DNA of 64,000 nt, from NCBI GenBank assembly GCA_022661535.1, contig JAKULF010000006.1, positions 2,041,001 to 2,105,000 on the forward strand, given 5' to 3'. Of this stretch, positions 12,062-23,937 are shown piece by piece. A program made the translations under genes and the position numbers. Origin of the DNA: Eutypa lata (Eukaryota > Ascomycota > Sordariomycetes > Xylariales > Diatrypaceae). Numbering within the stretch: the stretch's first letter is position 1; each line of letters starts with the position of its first letter. The notes beneath the pieces were generated by a model that worked only from the letters and a program-made list of their open reading frames with translations, searched no databases and was not told where the DNA came from.

Positions 12062-13429
12062 TCACCAGCTCGCGTCAACGCGAATAACTTTGTCGAGCAT
12101 CGCGCGGGACGGTGCGGTCTCGAACGCCTTCTCGGCATCCTTAAGGGCCTTCGCGGCCTCTTCTGTGCCCCGCTCCTTCGCTTGACGGCGCGCCCGACGC
12201 AGGTCCTCGGCGAGCTCCTCCCAAGTATTTAGGGCTTTGGCTTGCGAGTCCTCGACCCGGCACTCGCGGCATTTGTGGCCTATCGTGCCGCCTTCGGCCG
12301 TCGTTCGCGGGAGCGCGTGGACAGTGTCGTGGGTGATGACACGGGGCTCGACCGTGTGCCTGCAATCCTTGTGGCGCATCACTTTTCGGCAAAAAGGACA
12401 CGCGCGGTGGACGGTGAGCCACTCGGTTAAACAGTTGTAGCACCCGACGTGGCCGCAGGGCAGGATTGCCGGCTGCGCCTTCTCGTTCTTCTCCTTGTCG
12501 CGGCCCCTGTTCTCCCCCTTCTCCGAAGCGCAGGCGGAACAGTCGGAGCAAGAGGAAGAGGACGAGCACTCGGAGGAGGCCATGTCGAGGATCACCGATT
12601 GGCAGATCTGGCAGATCAGGTCTTTTGGCTCGTCGATCAAAAAGGTGACCTTGGGCGTCGGGAAGAACGCCTCGCCCTCTGGGACCACTATTCGGAAGTC
12701 AGCACTGCCGTCGGCATCGCCGTTTCCTGTTCCCTGCCGCGCTGATCGCCGCAGGAAATCCCGCGTTACGGGTCCGAGATGCGAGGGTTCGGCGGCCGCG
12801 TTGCTGCTTCGCGTGGAGCGTATCGATATAGACGATTCTCGTGATGACGTGGAGGCCCGTGATGATGTTGAGCGTGACGAATCGGAGTCTTCCGATGAGA
12901 AGTCCGCCGGGTTGCGCCGCCGCCGCGGTGGCAACCAGCGTATTTCTGACGAGGCAGTGTCTACCGGGTTGCGGCGCCGCTCTGGTGACGCCCCGTGCAG
13001 TCCTGATGATGAAGAGTGGGAGAGAGTGCGAACGCGGGGATGCTGCGACCTTGACGGGTTTGTCGAGGATCCCGCCCTGCTATCCCGGGTCTCGCGAGGT
13101 GCCGATCGGGGCTCGTGGTGCTGCTCACGGTGGTGCCGAGTGGTTCCCCGAGCTGGGCGTTGGGCTGAAACTGTGTGTGAGCGGTACTCGTCTATAGCAG
13201 CTGACATATTGGGTCGTCTGGGCATTATCACTATCTCCTCACCTGAGCTAGATTGAATTGTGACCCTAGAGGTAGAGGCTCTGGGAGAGACTCCACTGTA
13301 GCCCGCAAAGGACTGGGACTGGCTGTAAGTGCGGTCTGAACTTCGACTCATCTTGGTCTTGGACTTCTTGGGTATCTTTCCTAAGATGCTACCGTTCTTA
13401 GCGACAATCTTAGTAGTTATGCTCAACAT
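12062..13429 (-). CDS. RING-finger protein, probable E3 ubiquitin ligase
   Basis: Single exon, 455 residues. Residues 1-260 are Ser/Arg-rich and probably disordered. The RING begins at C273-X2-C276 (LICQICQSV). The second half reads PCGHVGCYNCLTEWL then ACPFCRK (C-X-H-X2-C-X2-C ... C-X2-C), so all eight zinc ligands of a C3HC4 RING are present. The gap between the first pair and the next Cys is 48 residues and holds a Ser/Cys/Glu-rich insert (CSSSSSCSDCSAC). A further HKCREC motif follows near residue 395, and the C terminus is a charged helix rich in Arg, Lys and Glu. RING proteins recruit E2 enzymes; the substrate is unknown. The last codons overlap an (ACTC)n repeat, so the C terminus may vary between strains. 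Confidence 0.82.
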   Translation of the reverse strand: MLSITTKIVAKNGSILGKIPKKSKTKMSRSSDRTYSQSQSFAGYSGVSPRASTSRVTIQSSSGEEIVIMPRRPNMSAAIDEYRSHTVSAQRPARGTTRHHREQHHEPRSAPRETRDSRAGSSTNPSRSQHPRVRTLSHSSSSGLHGASPERRRNPVDTASSEIRWLPPRRRRNPADFSSEDSDSSRSTSSRASTSSRESSISIRSTRSSNAAAEPSHLGPVTRDFLRRSARQGTGNGDADGSADFRIVVPEGEAFFPTPKVTFLIDEPKDLICQICQSVILDMASSECSSSSSCSDCSACASEKGENRGRDKEKNEKAQPAILPCGHVGCYNCLTEWLTVHRACPFCRKVMRHKDCRHTVEPRVITHDTVHALPRTTAEGGTIGHKCRECRVEDSQAKALNTWEELAEDLRRARRQAKERGTEEAAKALKDAEKAFETAPSRAMLDKVIRVDASW

Positions 13430-14835
13430 TTGTGCTCACCTCGGTATTTCTTCTTCTTCTTATGTATATGTGGTTTATTTAGTTTTTAGTTTTTAGTTTT
13501 CAGTTTTAGTTTTAGTGGTGAACGTATAAATGTGTTTTAGATATGTCTCGTCGTTTTTACTAAGACAGGGGGGAGGACTACGCTTACATAGTTCTCAAAC
13601 TACAATGCATTGTCCACAGACAAAAGCTGTGCTTTCTTTCGTTCTAAGTTTTCGTCTTTGTTAAGACATTGGCGAGTCTGATTGTCAACTAACTATGAGC
13701 TAGAACAATCGACAAGGGACTGCCCCCCTTTCCTTGCTTTATATCAATGGCTCTTTTACCTAGGATACTCTCAAAGGAACCCTGTGGGTTTTAGTAGAGG
13801 GTATCCGAAGCATTGATTCTAGAAGCACGAGAAGACAATGGATGACTGCCTTTGAAAATACATCCATGGGAGAGGGGAGAGGGACTGTAATGGTGAGCTT
13901 TAAGGGGAGGTGGAAAGGCCTGAGCCGCCACCACACCTTTTTCCAACCTAAGGGGCACATATAATATCTTCAAGATCTTGCCATGTTGTTCCTTTTCCGA
14001 AGCTCCGTCACAAGAAACTCGGTGTAAATAGTTGCTTCCGCTGCACGCCAACCGTAATGTCTGTGTGATTTTACTCATTAACTTTCAAGTGAAGTGCTGG
14101 TACAAATGTTATATCTGAAATATTTTGGTGAGCCTTTGGATTAGTGATGGGTTGGTAATAATAAAGGGTAATAAACAGGCTTGTAAAACAGGACTCGTCC
14201 TAGTTTACACCATGACAGTAGGTGTAAAGGTCACGATAACTAATAGGGACTGAAAGACATGAAGCTACTCAGCTAAATTAACATCTTGAACTTGAACATA
14301 GGTCAAAATAACATATAAAATATCGTCTTAACCTTTAGAAGGCAAAGTAGAATCATGGCGCCACCAATCGGATAAAATGATAGACTCTGAAAGAGTTAAT
14401 ATGTTGATGACTTGTTGAAGTGGAGGTGGTGAGTATTAAGTACGTAGTAGCATCTTGATAATGTGCTAGGTAACTACTTAACTACTTAGCTAATGCTTTA
14501 GCGAGGTGTTGACATTATCGGGATGCGCCCCACCTCCACAATTAGTGGTGCTACCTGATAGTTACAGCACAGTGCATTGTAGCTACGCTAAAGCTAAACT
14601 TCAGGTCATTGATTTTTTAATTTCTAGAGCTACGAATAACTAACGACCTGGAGAGCTTCAGCCTTGCACGTGCCTCATCGTGGTGTCGTGGGTATAGAAA
14701 TCACAACAAACATCGTCGCCCAAACGAAAACACGAGTTATTGTATACGAATTATTTCTAAACGAGCCGAATATAGAAAGATAAGAGGTAACCCAATCAGA
14801 AACCCAGGCCCAACCCGCCGCCTACCCCATTCATC
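13430..14835. other. Intergenic spacer, 1.4 kb
   Basis: Divergent upstream region of the RING gene and lea1. It has a pyrimidine-rich stretch just upstream of the RING start. The ORF at 13791-14078 lacks any domain. No gene seen. Confidence 0.6.
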
Positions 14836-15921
14836 ATGAGGCTCACGGCCGAGTTGCTTCAGAACTCGCCCTCGTGGCTCAATGCGCTGAAGGAGCGCGA
14901 GCTCGAGCTCCGAGGTACGTTAGAAAAGAACAGATACTACACTTCTTTTTTTCACATGATCTAGCAAGAGCAGAGTTGATAGCGAGGCCTTTCGCTGGGT
15001 CGTGATAAACAGGTCATCGCATTCCCGCCATCGAGAACCTGGGTGTTGCAGGTGTAAGTTAAGCCAATTCATTGCATCCCCTTCGCTTCCTCCTTTGTTT
15101 CTATGTGCCGTCGCTGTCAAACCAAAGGTATATTACTAAACTGGACACTTTTTTTCTTGTGTGTCTGAATTGCAGCCCCAAGATGCTATAGACTTCGTCG
15201 ACAATGACATCCAGGTGCTGGGTAACTTCCCGCTATCCCCACGGATAAGAACCCTGCTACTCGCACGCAATCGCGTCTCCTCCATACAGCCGACGCTTGC
15301 CAACTCGATCCCGAACCTTACGAACCTGCAATTGGAGTCGAATAACCTGAGAGAGCTGGCCGACCTGGATCCATTAGGATCTTTCCCGGCGTTGACGCAC
15401 TTGGTGCTTAGAGACAACCCTGTCACGAAGAAGGAGGTGAGTGGCCGAAAAGACCCTACCCTCGCCCTATACGGGAGGGGAGACGCAGGCAAAAAAAAAA
15501 CAAGTCAGCTGACGAGGGGAACAATTTTCTGCAGAACTACCGGTATTGGGCCGTTTGGCGATGTCGGTCGGTACGGTTCCTGGACTACGCAAAGGTCAAG
15601 GACGCGGAGCGGAAGCGGGCGGAGGAGCTGTTCGGCACGCCCGAGGACCCGACGGAGCTGGCATCGCAGCTCATGGGGATCAAGTCGAAGACGTTCGACG
15701 TCTCCGCGTCGGCCGTCGGTGGCGACGGTAGTTCCTCTACCACTGGCGGTGGTCTCGCGACTAGGATGGCGAGGATCAAGCTCACGGAGAAGGAGAAGAA
15801 GCGGTTGCAGGACATGATCAAGAAGGCCACGAGCCTGGACGAGATCACGCGGCTGGAGACGATGCTGCGGGAGGGCAGACTGCCGGCCGGCGTCCATCTC
15901 AATAATGAGATGGAAGACTGA
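14836..15921 (+). CDS. lea1: U2 snRNP component A' (Lea1)
   Basis: Exons 14836-14914, 15013-15053, 15176-15436 and 15535-15921; 255 residues. The N terminus MRLTAELLQNSPSWLNALKE is diagnostic of U2A'. Exon 2 gives HRIPAIENLGVAG, exon 3 the leucine-rich repeats (DNDIQVLGNFPLSPRIRTLL, LTNLQLESNNLRELADL), and exon 4 the LRR cap NYRYWAVWRC. The C terminus is helical (KLTEKEKKRLQDMIKKA). U2A' binds U2B'' and stem-loop IV of U2 snRNA and helps stabilise U2 snRNP for branch-point recognition in the spliceosome. Donors are GTACGT, GTAAGT and GTGAGT, each with an AG acceptor and the frame kept. The length is typical of fungal Lea1. It converges on dpb3. Confidence 0.96.
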
Positions 15922-16246
15922 ATATTCAGGGGGAGGATGTGGTACAAAAAATATCAGGACACAGCAAATAGGTCAGGGTGATATGAGAATTGTCTGTCAG
16001 ATTAGGCAGTCACATAAAAAGCATGCTGGGATATACCCATGGATTAATAAACAAGATCAAGACCAATGCAATGATTTGTTATAATAAACTGACGCAAAGT
16101 GCAATTCAATTCATCCCAACCAACGCCCGAAACCATTGTAGCTCGTAATATCTAGCTAAATATCTAGCTATCTTTCTTCTTCTTCTTCCTCCATCACCAA
16201 CGGAACTCCATTCTGCCTCGCAGGAGGCCCTCTCTCTAAACCCTCC
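15922..16246. other. Convergent 3' spacer, 325 bp
   Basis: Shared downstream region of lea1 and dpb3. It has AT-rich stretches and a TTC-rich run near 16170. No gene seen. Confidence 0.6.
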
Positions 16247-17187
16247 CTATCCAGTCATCTCGACATCTCCCTCCCTCCTCGCCTGGCTCGCCTCGAACTG
16301 CAGTTGGTCATTCGGGTCGACGGGCCCATCCTCATCGCTCCCCTGTCGTTGAGCAGCGGCATTCCCCCTGGCCAATAAGCCGGAGATGGTGGCGCCTGCT
16401 CCATTCAGGCTCGAGCGTCCACCGCCGCTACCGCCGCTGCTGCTCGGTGTAGACTTGTGCTTCTTGCCGTTGGGCGCTGCTGGAGTCTGAGACTCCTCAT
16501 CCTCCTCTGCCGCTGCAGCCCCTCCCTCTGCTGCTGCTGCTGCTGCTGCCGCCGCTGCCGCTGCCGCCACTGCTGCTGTCCTCTGGCCGTTGAGCTGGGC
16601 GCGCTTAGCGGCCGACGCGGCTTTGATCTGCTTGTAGGGCACTGTCTTGGGGACCATGTCCGAGAGAAACTCTAGGTTGTCTTGGTGGGACACGGCGCTT
16701 GCTTTATTCGTGTGCGTATGTTAGTGGAACCATCCATGAGTAGAGCTGTTTTGAAAGGAGTAGGTGACGAGTCGAATTTACCTATGTCTTTGTACTGGAT
16801 GTTCCGCCTGGGCTTCCGCTCTAGCTTGGCCATGTTTAGGCCCTCAGAGGCGATGTACTGGATGAACATCTCCTGAAGCACAGCACAGCGCGTAAGTAAC
16901 GTGTCTATTCATATGGAGCAGAGGGGAAATAGAGCTAGCGTTTGCCGAGGCGAGTGGGCAAGCAAGTAGGCAAACTCACGGTTGCAAGAGTAATGACAAA
17001 GGCTGCATTGTTGGAACAAATGCCGATGTCGGCATCCTGCGCCACAATCTTTTTCACCCTCGATACTGTGGGCGCAAATGTTAGTATGCGGGCCAAGTAC
17101 AGCGGATTGTGGTGGTCACTTACGAGGTAGTTGCGTTTGGCCAGTGACCTCCTTTCTAGGAGGGATCGCTGTGGTGTTATAAGGCAT
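16247..17187 (-). CDS. dpb3: DNA polymerase epsilon subunit C (Dpb3-type histone-fold protein)
   Basis: Exons 17187-17124, 17065-16980, 16872-16782 and 16701-16247; 231 residues. After a short leader (MPYNTTAIPPRKE) comes a CBF/NF-Y-type histone fold: LPLSRVKKIVAQDADIGICS, NNAAFVITLATEMFIQYIAS, RRNIQYKDIASAVS and NLEFLSDMVPKTVPYK. The C terminus is low complexity: an Ala run of about 15 residues, an acidic stretch, Ser/Gly runs and a lysine patch. Dpb3 pairs with a second histone-fold subunit in the polymerase epsilon holoenzyme and helps bind double-stranded DNA and keep silent chromatin; related subunits also occur in ISW2/CHRAC remodellers, which this sequence does not exclude. The last acceptor is AAG, weaker than the rest, but it is the only one that holds the frame. 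Confidence 0.88.
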
Positions 17188-18016
17188 GATGGCGTCTACT
17201 ATGGCTGTCTTGTAAGGGATAGGGAGTATGTGAAGACGGAATGAGTTGGGATGAAGAGGTCTGCTCTGAGCTCTCTGAAGTCCGTTTCTGATGTTATGCT
17301 GATTGGGATAGTCAGTAATTGAGAGTGGGAGAGAAGAGACAGTGATTTCTTTGACAGAGAAAAAGGTTAAATAAATTATCAGAGCTTGACAGTAGGTATG
17401 TAGCTCCTGCCTCCCGATCACGATCACGTCCGTCGGGGGGATGTTACAGTTTCACCCGAAGTCCTGCGACTGTGAATATGGTAACAGAACTTCCAACTAA
17501 AAATTACTTACCTTAATATAGATAGAGACTCAAGTGCATCAACGTATTTGTAAGATAACTGCCGTAATTCGAAGCGCAATGATATTTAATCATATGCCTT
17601 CTAAAAGGTAAGGTACCTAGTTAATACGCGTGTAGGATTTGTCGAGGTCGCGTCCTGATAGTCCCTTATTAATAAAAATGGGCCTTCCAATTCAGCTTGA
17701 GGGACAGTGCAGGGCGGATTAGCCTGTTTTGCCGGTAGTATCAGAGCCTCTTCCAGCATTTGGGCCACTATAAAGGCCTAGAGGACAGTGCTTATTTACC
17801 TTTAGGTACCCAGATCTTAGGTAATACATACAGGTAGTCTACAACTTGGCAGCTTGGCTACCTACTGTAGTTAACTATGTAACTAGGCCTACGTAATTTA
17901 GCTACATATCGAACATACGAAGATCGATCTTCGAAGCAGCGAACACCACCAATTGATTGATGATATTCCTTTGTAGGTAGCTAGCTAGACACCCTGATCA
18001 TGATCGCAAGTTTGTG
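17188..18016. other. Divergent promoter region between dpb3 and the CLC gene
   Basis: About 830 bp, AT-rich, with several short TAGGTA/TACCTA motifs. No gene seen. Confidence 0.6.
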
Positions 18017-20797
18017 ATGTTTTCAAGAAGCAGCTCCACTTCCATAGGGGGTCCTCATCCAACACAGCGTCCTTCCATCAGCCAGCGGCCGTCCGTCAGC
18101 TCGCGCATCTCGTTTGCGATATCCACTGCCGAACAAGGCGAAGGCGGGAGCGAGGTTCACGATGCGCCTGCCCAACAGCAGATCGAAGAGGAGATTGCCG
18201 AGATCAAGCGATATGAGGTTTGTTGCGTTTGTCATGGTCTGCCTGTTAAGAAAGTCTTGTCTAATTAGTCGCTTTCCAAATAGGACTTTACAACGATAGG
18301 TATGCAACCGTCGAAACGCTACTCGAGACCCATCCCCCACCCCCTCCAAAATAGTCTACTAAGACGAATGACACACAGACTGGGTAAAAGATGCAGCGCG
18401 AGAGCAGTTGCGCCGGAAGGACCGGCGGAGGAAGGCAGCAGGCCTATCTAGCAACGGCAAGGTCACATGGCGGTATAAGCTATGGGAGTCCTACGATGCA
18501 GCCCAAGGATGGATCGTGGTGACCTTGATAGGCGCTGCTATTGGTCTTAACGCTGCATTCCTGAACATCATCACCGAATGGCTGGCCGATGTCAAGATGG
18601 GCTACTGCACAACCGCCTTCTACCTAAACGAGCAGTTCTGCTGCTGGGGTGAGGACAACGGCTGTCCTCAGTGGCACCGGTGGACGGGGTTTGAACCCGC
18701 AAACTACATAATATACATTATCTTCGGGGTAAGGCGAAAGTGCCCCCTTTCCTTAAAATGACCGATGGGCTTAAAATTTCACAGACGTTCTTCGCGTTCA
18801 CGTCCGCTACACTCGTCAAATCATTTGCGCCCTACGCCGCCGGATCTGGTATCTCCGAGATCAAGTGCATCATCGCCGGTTTCGTGATGAAGGGGTTCCT
18901 GGGATTCTGGACTTTGGTCATCAAGTCTGTCGCGCTCCCGCTTGCCATAGCATCTGGACTGTCCGTTGGTAAGGAGGGTCCTAGCGTTCATTATGCCGTG
19001 TGTACCGGCAACGTCATATCACGCATGTTCGACAAATACAGGCGGAACGCCTCGAAGACTCGAGAAATTCTAAGCGCTTGTGCCGCTGCTGGTGTAGCAG
19101 TTGCATTTGGCAGTCCGATCGGGGGTGTGCTCTTCTCTCTAGAGGAAATGTCCAGCTACTTCCCTCTCAAGACCATGTGGCGGAGTTATTTCTGTGCTCT
19201 AGTTGGGACCGCTGTTCTCGCCGCGATGAACCCTTTCCGCACGGGCCAACTCGTCATGTTCCAAGTCAAGTATGACCGGACCTGGCATTTCTTTGAGGTA
19301 TTGTTTTACGTCGTCATTGGCGTATTTGGGGGCTTGTATGGAGCCTTCGTCATCAAGTGGAATTTGAGGGTGCAAACCTTCCGGAAGAAGTATCTCACGA
19401 AATATGCTATCCTCGAAGCCACCTTGCTAGCTCTGGGGACCGCTGTCATCTGTTATCCTAATGCATATCTCAGAATCGATATGACGGAAAGTATGGAGAT
19501 ACTGTTCCTGGAATGCGAAGGTGCGGAAGACTATCACGGACTCTGTGAACCCGATCAGCGTTGGGGAAACATATTCTCACTTGTCTTGGCCACCGTGATT
19601 CGAATGTGCTTGGTCATAATATCGTATGGCTGTAAAGTGCCTGCTGGGATCTTCGTCCCGTCCATGGCTGTTGGGGCCTCTTTTGGTCGTACGGTTGGGA
19701 TCCTTGTGCAAGTGCTTTACGATGCACATCCGGAAGCTGCCTTCTTTGCGGCATGCAAGCCGGACGAGCCATGCATCACTCCTGGTACCTACGCCTTCCT
19801 TGGAGCCGCGGCGGCTCTTAGTGGTATTATGCACATTACTGTCTCGGTCGTGGTCATTATGTTTGAGCTTACGGGAGCTCTTGATTACATTCTACCTACG
19901 ATGATTGTTGTCGGTGTTACGAAGGCTGTGTCAGAAACCCTTGGGGGGAAAGGCGGCATTGCGGACCGCATGATATGGTTTAGTGGATTTCCCTTCCTTG
20001 ATAACAAGGAAGAACACAATTTCGGCGTTCCCGTATCTGCTGCTATGACATCTAAGGACGTGGTCACAATACCGGTGCATGGGATGACGCTCAAAGCGGT
20101 CGAGGATCTCTTGAACCGGCCTGAGTATCAGGGGTTTCCCATTGTGGAGGACGAAATATCTAATATTCTCGTTGGTTATATCGGAACCACCGAGCTGCGA
20201 TACGCAATTGACCGCTTACGACGTGAGCGTCGTGTCACGATCAGCCCACTAGCTAAATGCAATTTCTCGCCTCCAGCATCGAGCTCCGCCATGCCGCCAC
20301 TCACGCCCGCAATCACCATTAGCAACAACATGGACTTCAGCAGCACGTCCTCGGCCTCGATCGACTTCGGCCGCTACGTTGACGCGACGCCGGTGACCGT
20401 GCACCCCCGCCTACCCCTGGAGACGGTCATGGAGCTGTTCCAGAAGATCGGCCCGCGCGTCATCCTGATCGAGCACCACGGCCGGCTGAAGGGCCTGCTC
20501 ACCGTCAAGGACTGCCTCCGGTACCAGTTCAAGGCCGAGGCGGCCGAGAGCCCCCACCACGACCGCGAGCTCGCCGAGAGCCAGGAGAAGCTCTGGGGCG
20601 TCATGAACAGGGTGGGCGTTTGGCTCTCGGACAAGGTCACGAGTGCGAGCGGCGGCCGCATACGGCTGGCAAGCCCGGTCGCGGAAAGACAACCTCTCAG
20701 TCGAGGTGGTGGTGGTGCTGGTGGGCACGGACATATAATGGATGGTGATGAGGAAATTGCTGATGATGATGGTGGGCTCGAATTAGAGAGTAGATAG
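18017..20797 (+). CDS. CLC-family chloride transporter (Gef1-like)
   Basis: Exons 18017-18217, 18284-18299 (16 nt), 18379-18728 and 18785-20797; 859 residues. The ATG at 18017 is chosen because a GTG just before it cannot start and the next upstream ATG meets a stop after five codons. CLC signatures are all present: GSGISEIK, GKEGPSVHYA with the gating glutamate, GSPIGGVLFSLEE with a second glutamate typical of Cl-/H+ exchangers, and GIFVPSMAVGASFGR. Ten or more membrane helices follow an N-terminal cytosolic region. Two CBS domains form the tail (VSAAMTSKDVVTIPVHGMTL and VHPRLPLETVMELFQKIGPR). By homology with yeast Gef1 it acts in Golgi, endosomal or vacuolar membranes, supporting acidification and copper or iron homeostasis. 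Exchange rather than channel activity is inferred from the glutamates. Confidence 0.95.
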
Positions 20798-21457
20798 CAG
20801 GCTTTTCTCGGTTTTTGGTCTTTCTCTACCTGTAATAAAATCTGGGTCAGTGGGTATAGATACTTATGTTTTACGGTATATATCCAAGTTTTACAACTGT
20901 CTATACTTTACCCCTATTATTGCGACATGAGATGATGTTGCCCCGACCAGTTAGGTAATCTAGGTGGCTGATATCTTGACCTTACTGGCTGGTTTAGGGG
21001 GTTTAGGACCCACTATGAGGTTAGTATGTAAGTAAGTAACCAGAAGTAAACATTGTGTCGTCATCTGCACTTGGAGAACATTGTTAAACTAGCGATTCTG
21101 GAAATCCATCAATTAAACTATATCCAAAAGAGAGATAAGGAAAGGTGATTAGGACGAACAACTTGAGAAGTGTCAGTTTGTTACCTGAACACGACTTAAC
21201 TCAGGTACTTAGGAGCATCCTTCGGGATTTGCTTGCTTTCCGTTTAAGCTTACATAACACCTGAATCCAACCTGGGGGTTGCATTCTGCGGCGCATTACA
21301 TACGTGTTGTTGGTTGTTGGTGCAGGTGGCTTGCATGCCAAGGTCGACGACGAAAACCCTAATAAGACGACGACCAACGAAATACCCAATATACAGTGTA
21401 TGTTCCCGCTAGATACGTGTAGAGACTGCGCGTACTTTTATTCGAGCCTTGCAAACA
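20798..21457. other. Intergenic spacer, 660 bp
   Basis: Same-strand spacer between the CLC gene and the TMEM42-like gene. AT-rich, with no gene or clear repeat seen. Confidence 0.6.
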
Positions 21458-22872
21458 ATGTCGCTATCCGGAGAGTCGTCCGCCTCTTCCGTACCTTCAT
21501 CATCATCGCCACCACCATCATCATCCGCCAAACTACGGAAGCGTCTTGTAGCTGTCGGGGATCCCGGGAAGATGCACGAAACTACCAGCCCGTCATCTCA
21601 ACATTCCCCGGGGGAAGAAGAGGAGGAGGAAGCAGAGGCGACCGTGAATTCCGACATCGATGCATCCCCGTCCTTGCCGTGGACGGTACGGAACCAGTGG
21701 ATCGTCTACGCAATTGCCAGCGGTGGTTGTGCGGCCTTCAATGGTGCCTTTGCGAAATTGTAAGTATTGCCTATTGCAGCTTCATCCATATCATATCATG
21801 TCTTACGTATCCATGCATTGCCCCCTTTACATGAAACCAAATTGCAGTCAACAGGTGGAAGCAAATATTCTGTTTTTATGTGCAGCACGCTAACTCGGCC
21901 GACAGAACTACAAATGACCTGACAACACATATCGCCCGAGGTATCTCAGGGGTACTGGGGCTGACGGCTTCCAAGGGTATCATCGAAGTTGTCGTCCGAT
22001 GTGTATGTGATCCTTTGTAATGAACATTTACCCTCCCAATCATCCGAAACCTATAGCAGTGCCCTCCCCTCCACAATGTTGTATTGTAGGACAACATGCA
22101 TTATCATATCATACAGCACAAGTCCTTCGCAGACGAAACGAAACTAACAAGCCCATCGGGTAGATGTTCTTTGGTCTCAACCTGGTTTTTAATGGTGTAG
22201 TAAGTTTCTCGTTGGTTTTAATCACTTCTCTATTTCTGTCATCCCATGCAAGTGAATCTAGTCGATTCGGTTGGGACTACGTGGGCATCAAGCTTCATCG
22301 CAGAACCTCTTCGGCGTTCGTCTACCTAGCTGCTTGATTTGAAAAAGAAAGAAAAGACCTTCATTATGTTACGTGATCGTCAACATCTCTATCTTGAATG
22401 AGATAACCCCTTCCTCTACTCTCCTCCCTCTTCTTCTCTTTCTAGCCAAGTGTCTCGTCTCTGGCTCTAACTAGCAGCATAGATGTGGACGCTTTTTACC
22501 CAGGCATTAGCTAAGGGCCACTCCACAACGCAAGTATCCATCATGAACACATCCACGAACTTCATGATCACGGCGCTACTGGGGCTGGTTATTTTTTCCG
22601 AGTCGCTGCCACCACTCTGGTGGCTAGGGGCGGCTATGTTAGTCGCGGGGAACGTGATCATCGGGCGGAAGAGCGACGGTAATACTAGCAGTACTAGCAA
22701 AGACGATGAGATCACAGATGATAGCCGCGACCGCTTGCTGCAAAGCACCGCCTCGGACGATAGCGGTGTGCGTCAAGGATACGATGCCTTAGTCCAGAAC
22801 GATCGGAACCAGCTCAGCAGGAAAGAGGACCAGAATGCTGCCACCACTACTACCAGCACGGCCCACTCATGA
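21458..22872 (+). CDS. TMEM42-like multi-pass membrane protein (EamA/DMT fold)
   Basis: Exons 21458-21759, 21906-22002, 22164-22199 (36 nt) and 22483-22872; 274 residues. A Ser/Glu-rich cytosolic N terminus of about 80 residues precedes WIVYAIASGGCAAFNGAFAK, the first helix. Then come a short soluble link, MFFGLNLVFNGV joined to MWTLFTQALAKGHST, and NTSTNFMITALLGLVIFSES with WWLGAAMLVAGNVIIG, matching the TMEM42 arrangement of half a drug/metabolite-transporter fold. The tail is hydrophilic with Ser, Asp and Thr. The start follows CAAACA, a good fungal context. Substrate and organelle are not known for this family; a dimeric transporter-like role is inference. Confidence 0.85.
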
Positions 22873-23937
22873 GACATTAAAGCACTTGACTTAGGCCGGC
22901 AACCCCAGTCTTCACAGGGCTGACTGCCTAGAATCACATATAGATTCTCCAAGAGTGGCCTATGTGCTATATAGTTTGATTGGGTAGGAACCGGATAAAC
23001 ATTAGGTGCATAATTAGGATTTGATCCCCTGTCAAACAATTTGCTAATGTCGGTCTGCTAGTTTTAGTCCTCCTAACTAGTTATAGTCGTAGTTAGTTAT
23101 TTGCACTTATAGCACGTTCCGAAATATTTTTAGATCGTTCTATACTGTGCCCGACAGGCATGATCTCGCCTCCTCGTTCTCAGGCCTTATTTTTTCAGCT
23201 TTGAGTCTTTGGCATAAGCTGAACTTTTGTGTTATAACTACTATTTTACCCAACATTCTATCTTCCTCGTTCTAGATTTCTTGGTCATGTATTCGAGACA
23301 ATACATACTTCAGCCCCGTACAACACATTTCTGCCATGGCTTTTAGCCTCTATGGAGCATTGCCGTCTTGAAAGGTCCATTTATAACACACGCGCTAATA
23401 GGCCGTCTCGGAATCTTGTGACCTTAAATGGGCAAGCGCCCCGAGCTGGCATTCCAGCTAAGAAGCCAATCTTCCCCGTAATAACTGGGCAATGCGTTGA
23501 CCTTGCCCAACTGAGTTCGATTGGGGTCTATAGACTTGCACTTAGGACTATGACATCTCCTTAGCTCCTTCTAGCCCCTTCAGCTCTATCGGCTACGCCT
23601 CCCTTAGCTATCCCCCTTATGCCCCTAAACTGGGCAGGATCAATGACAAGAGGTTCGCTTAAGTGTGTCATACCGTGAATGTCTGGTCCCGGGAAATTAA
23701 CTACATAAGAGAAGGAATTTTTCTGTCCCAGCAGACGGATGTTCCTCATTGCTCTCCATCAACTATACATACTTTGGCTCTGCGAAGTAGAAACATCCAG
23801 ACATAATATCTACCCGTTACCTACATAGCTAGTGAGCATTGTTTACATCGAGCTCCTCAATAACATCCACCACTACTACTACATAATAACAACAACAACC
23901 ACAACCACACCACCAACCACCAACCACCTCCACCAAA
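22873..23937. other. Intergenic spacer, 1.1 kb
   Basis: No gene recognised. The ORF at 23352-23564 has no domain. Just before the next gene lies a run of short AAC/ACC-type repeats (about 23888-23937), probably its 5' UTR. Confidence 0.6.

Noticed and set aside
12495..13256. 253-codon ORF antisense to the RING gene
   Set aside because: Low-complexity Ser/Arg/Glu shadow of a Ser/Arg-rich coding region; the sense strand has complete RING ligands.
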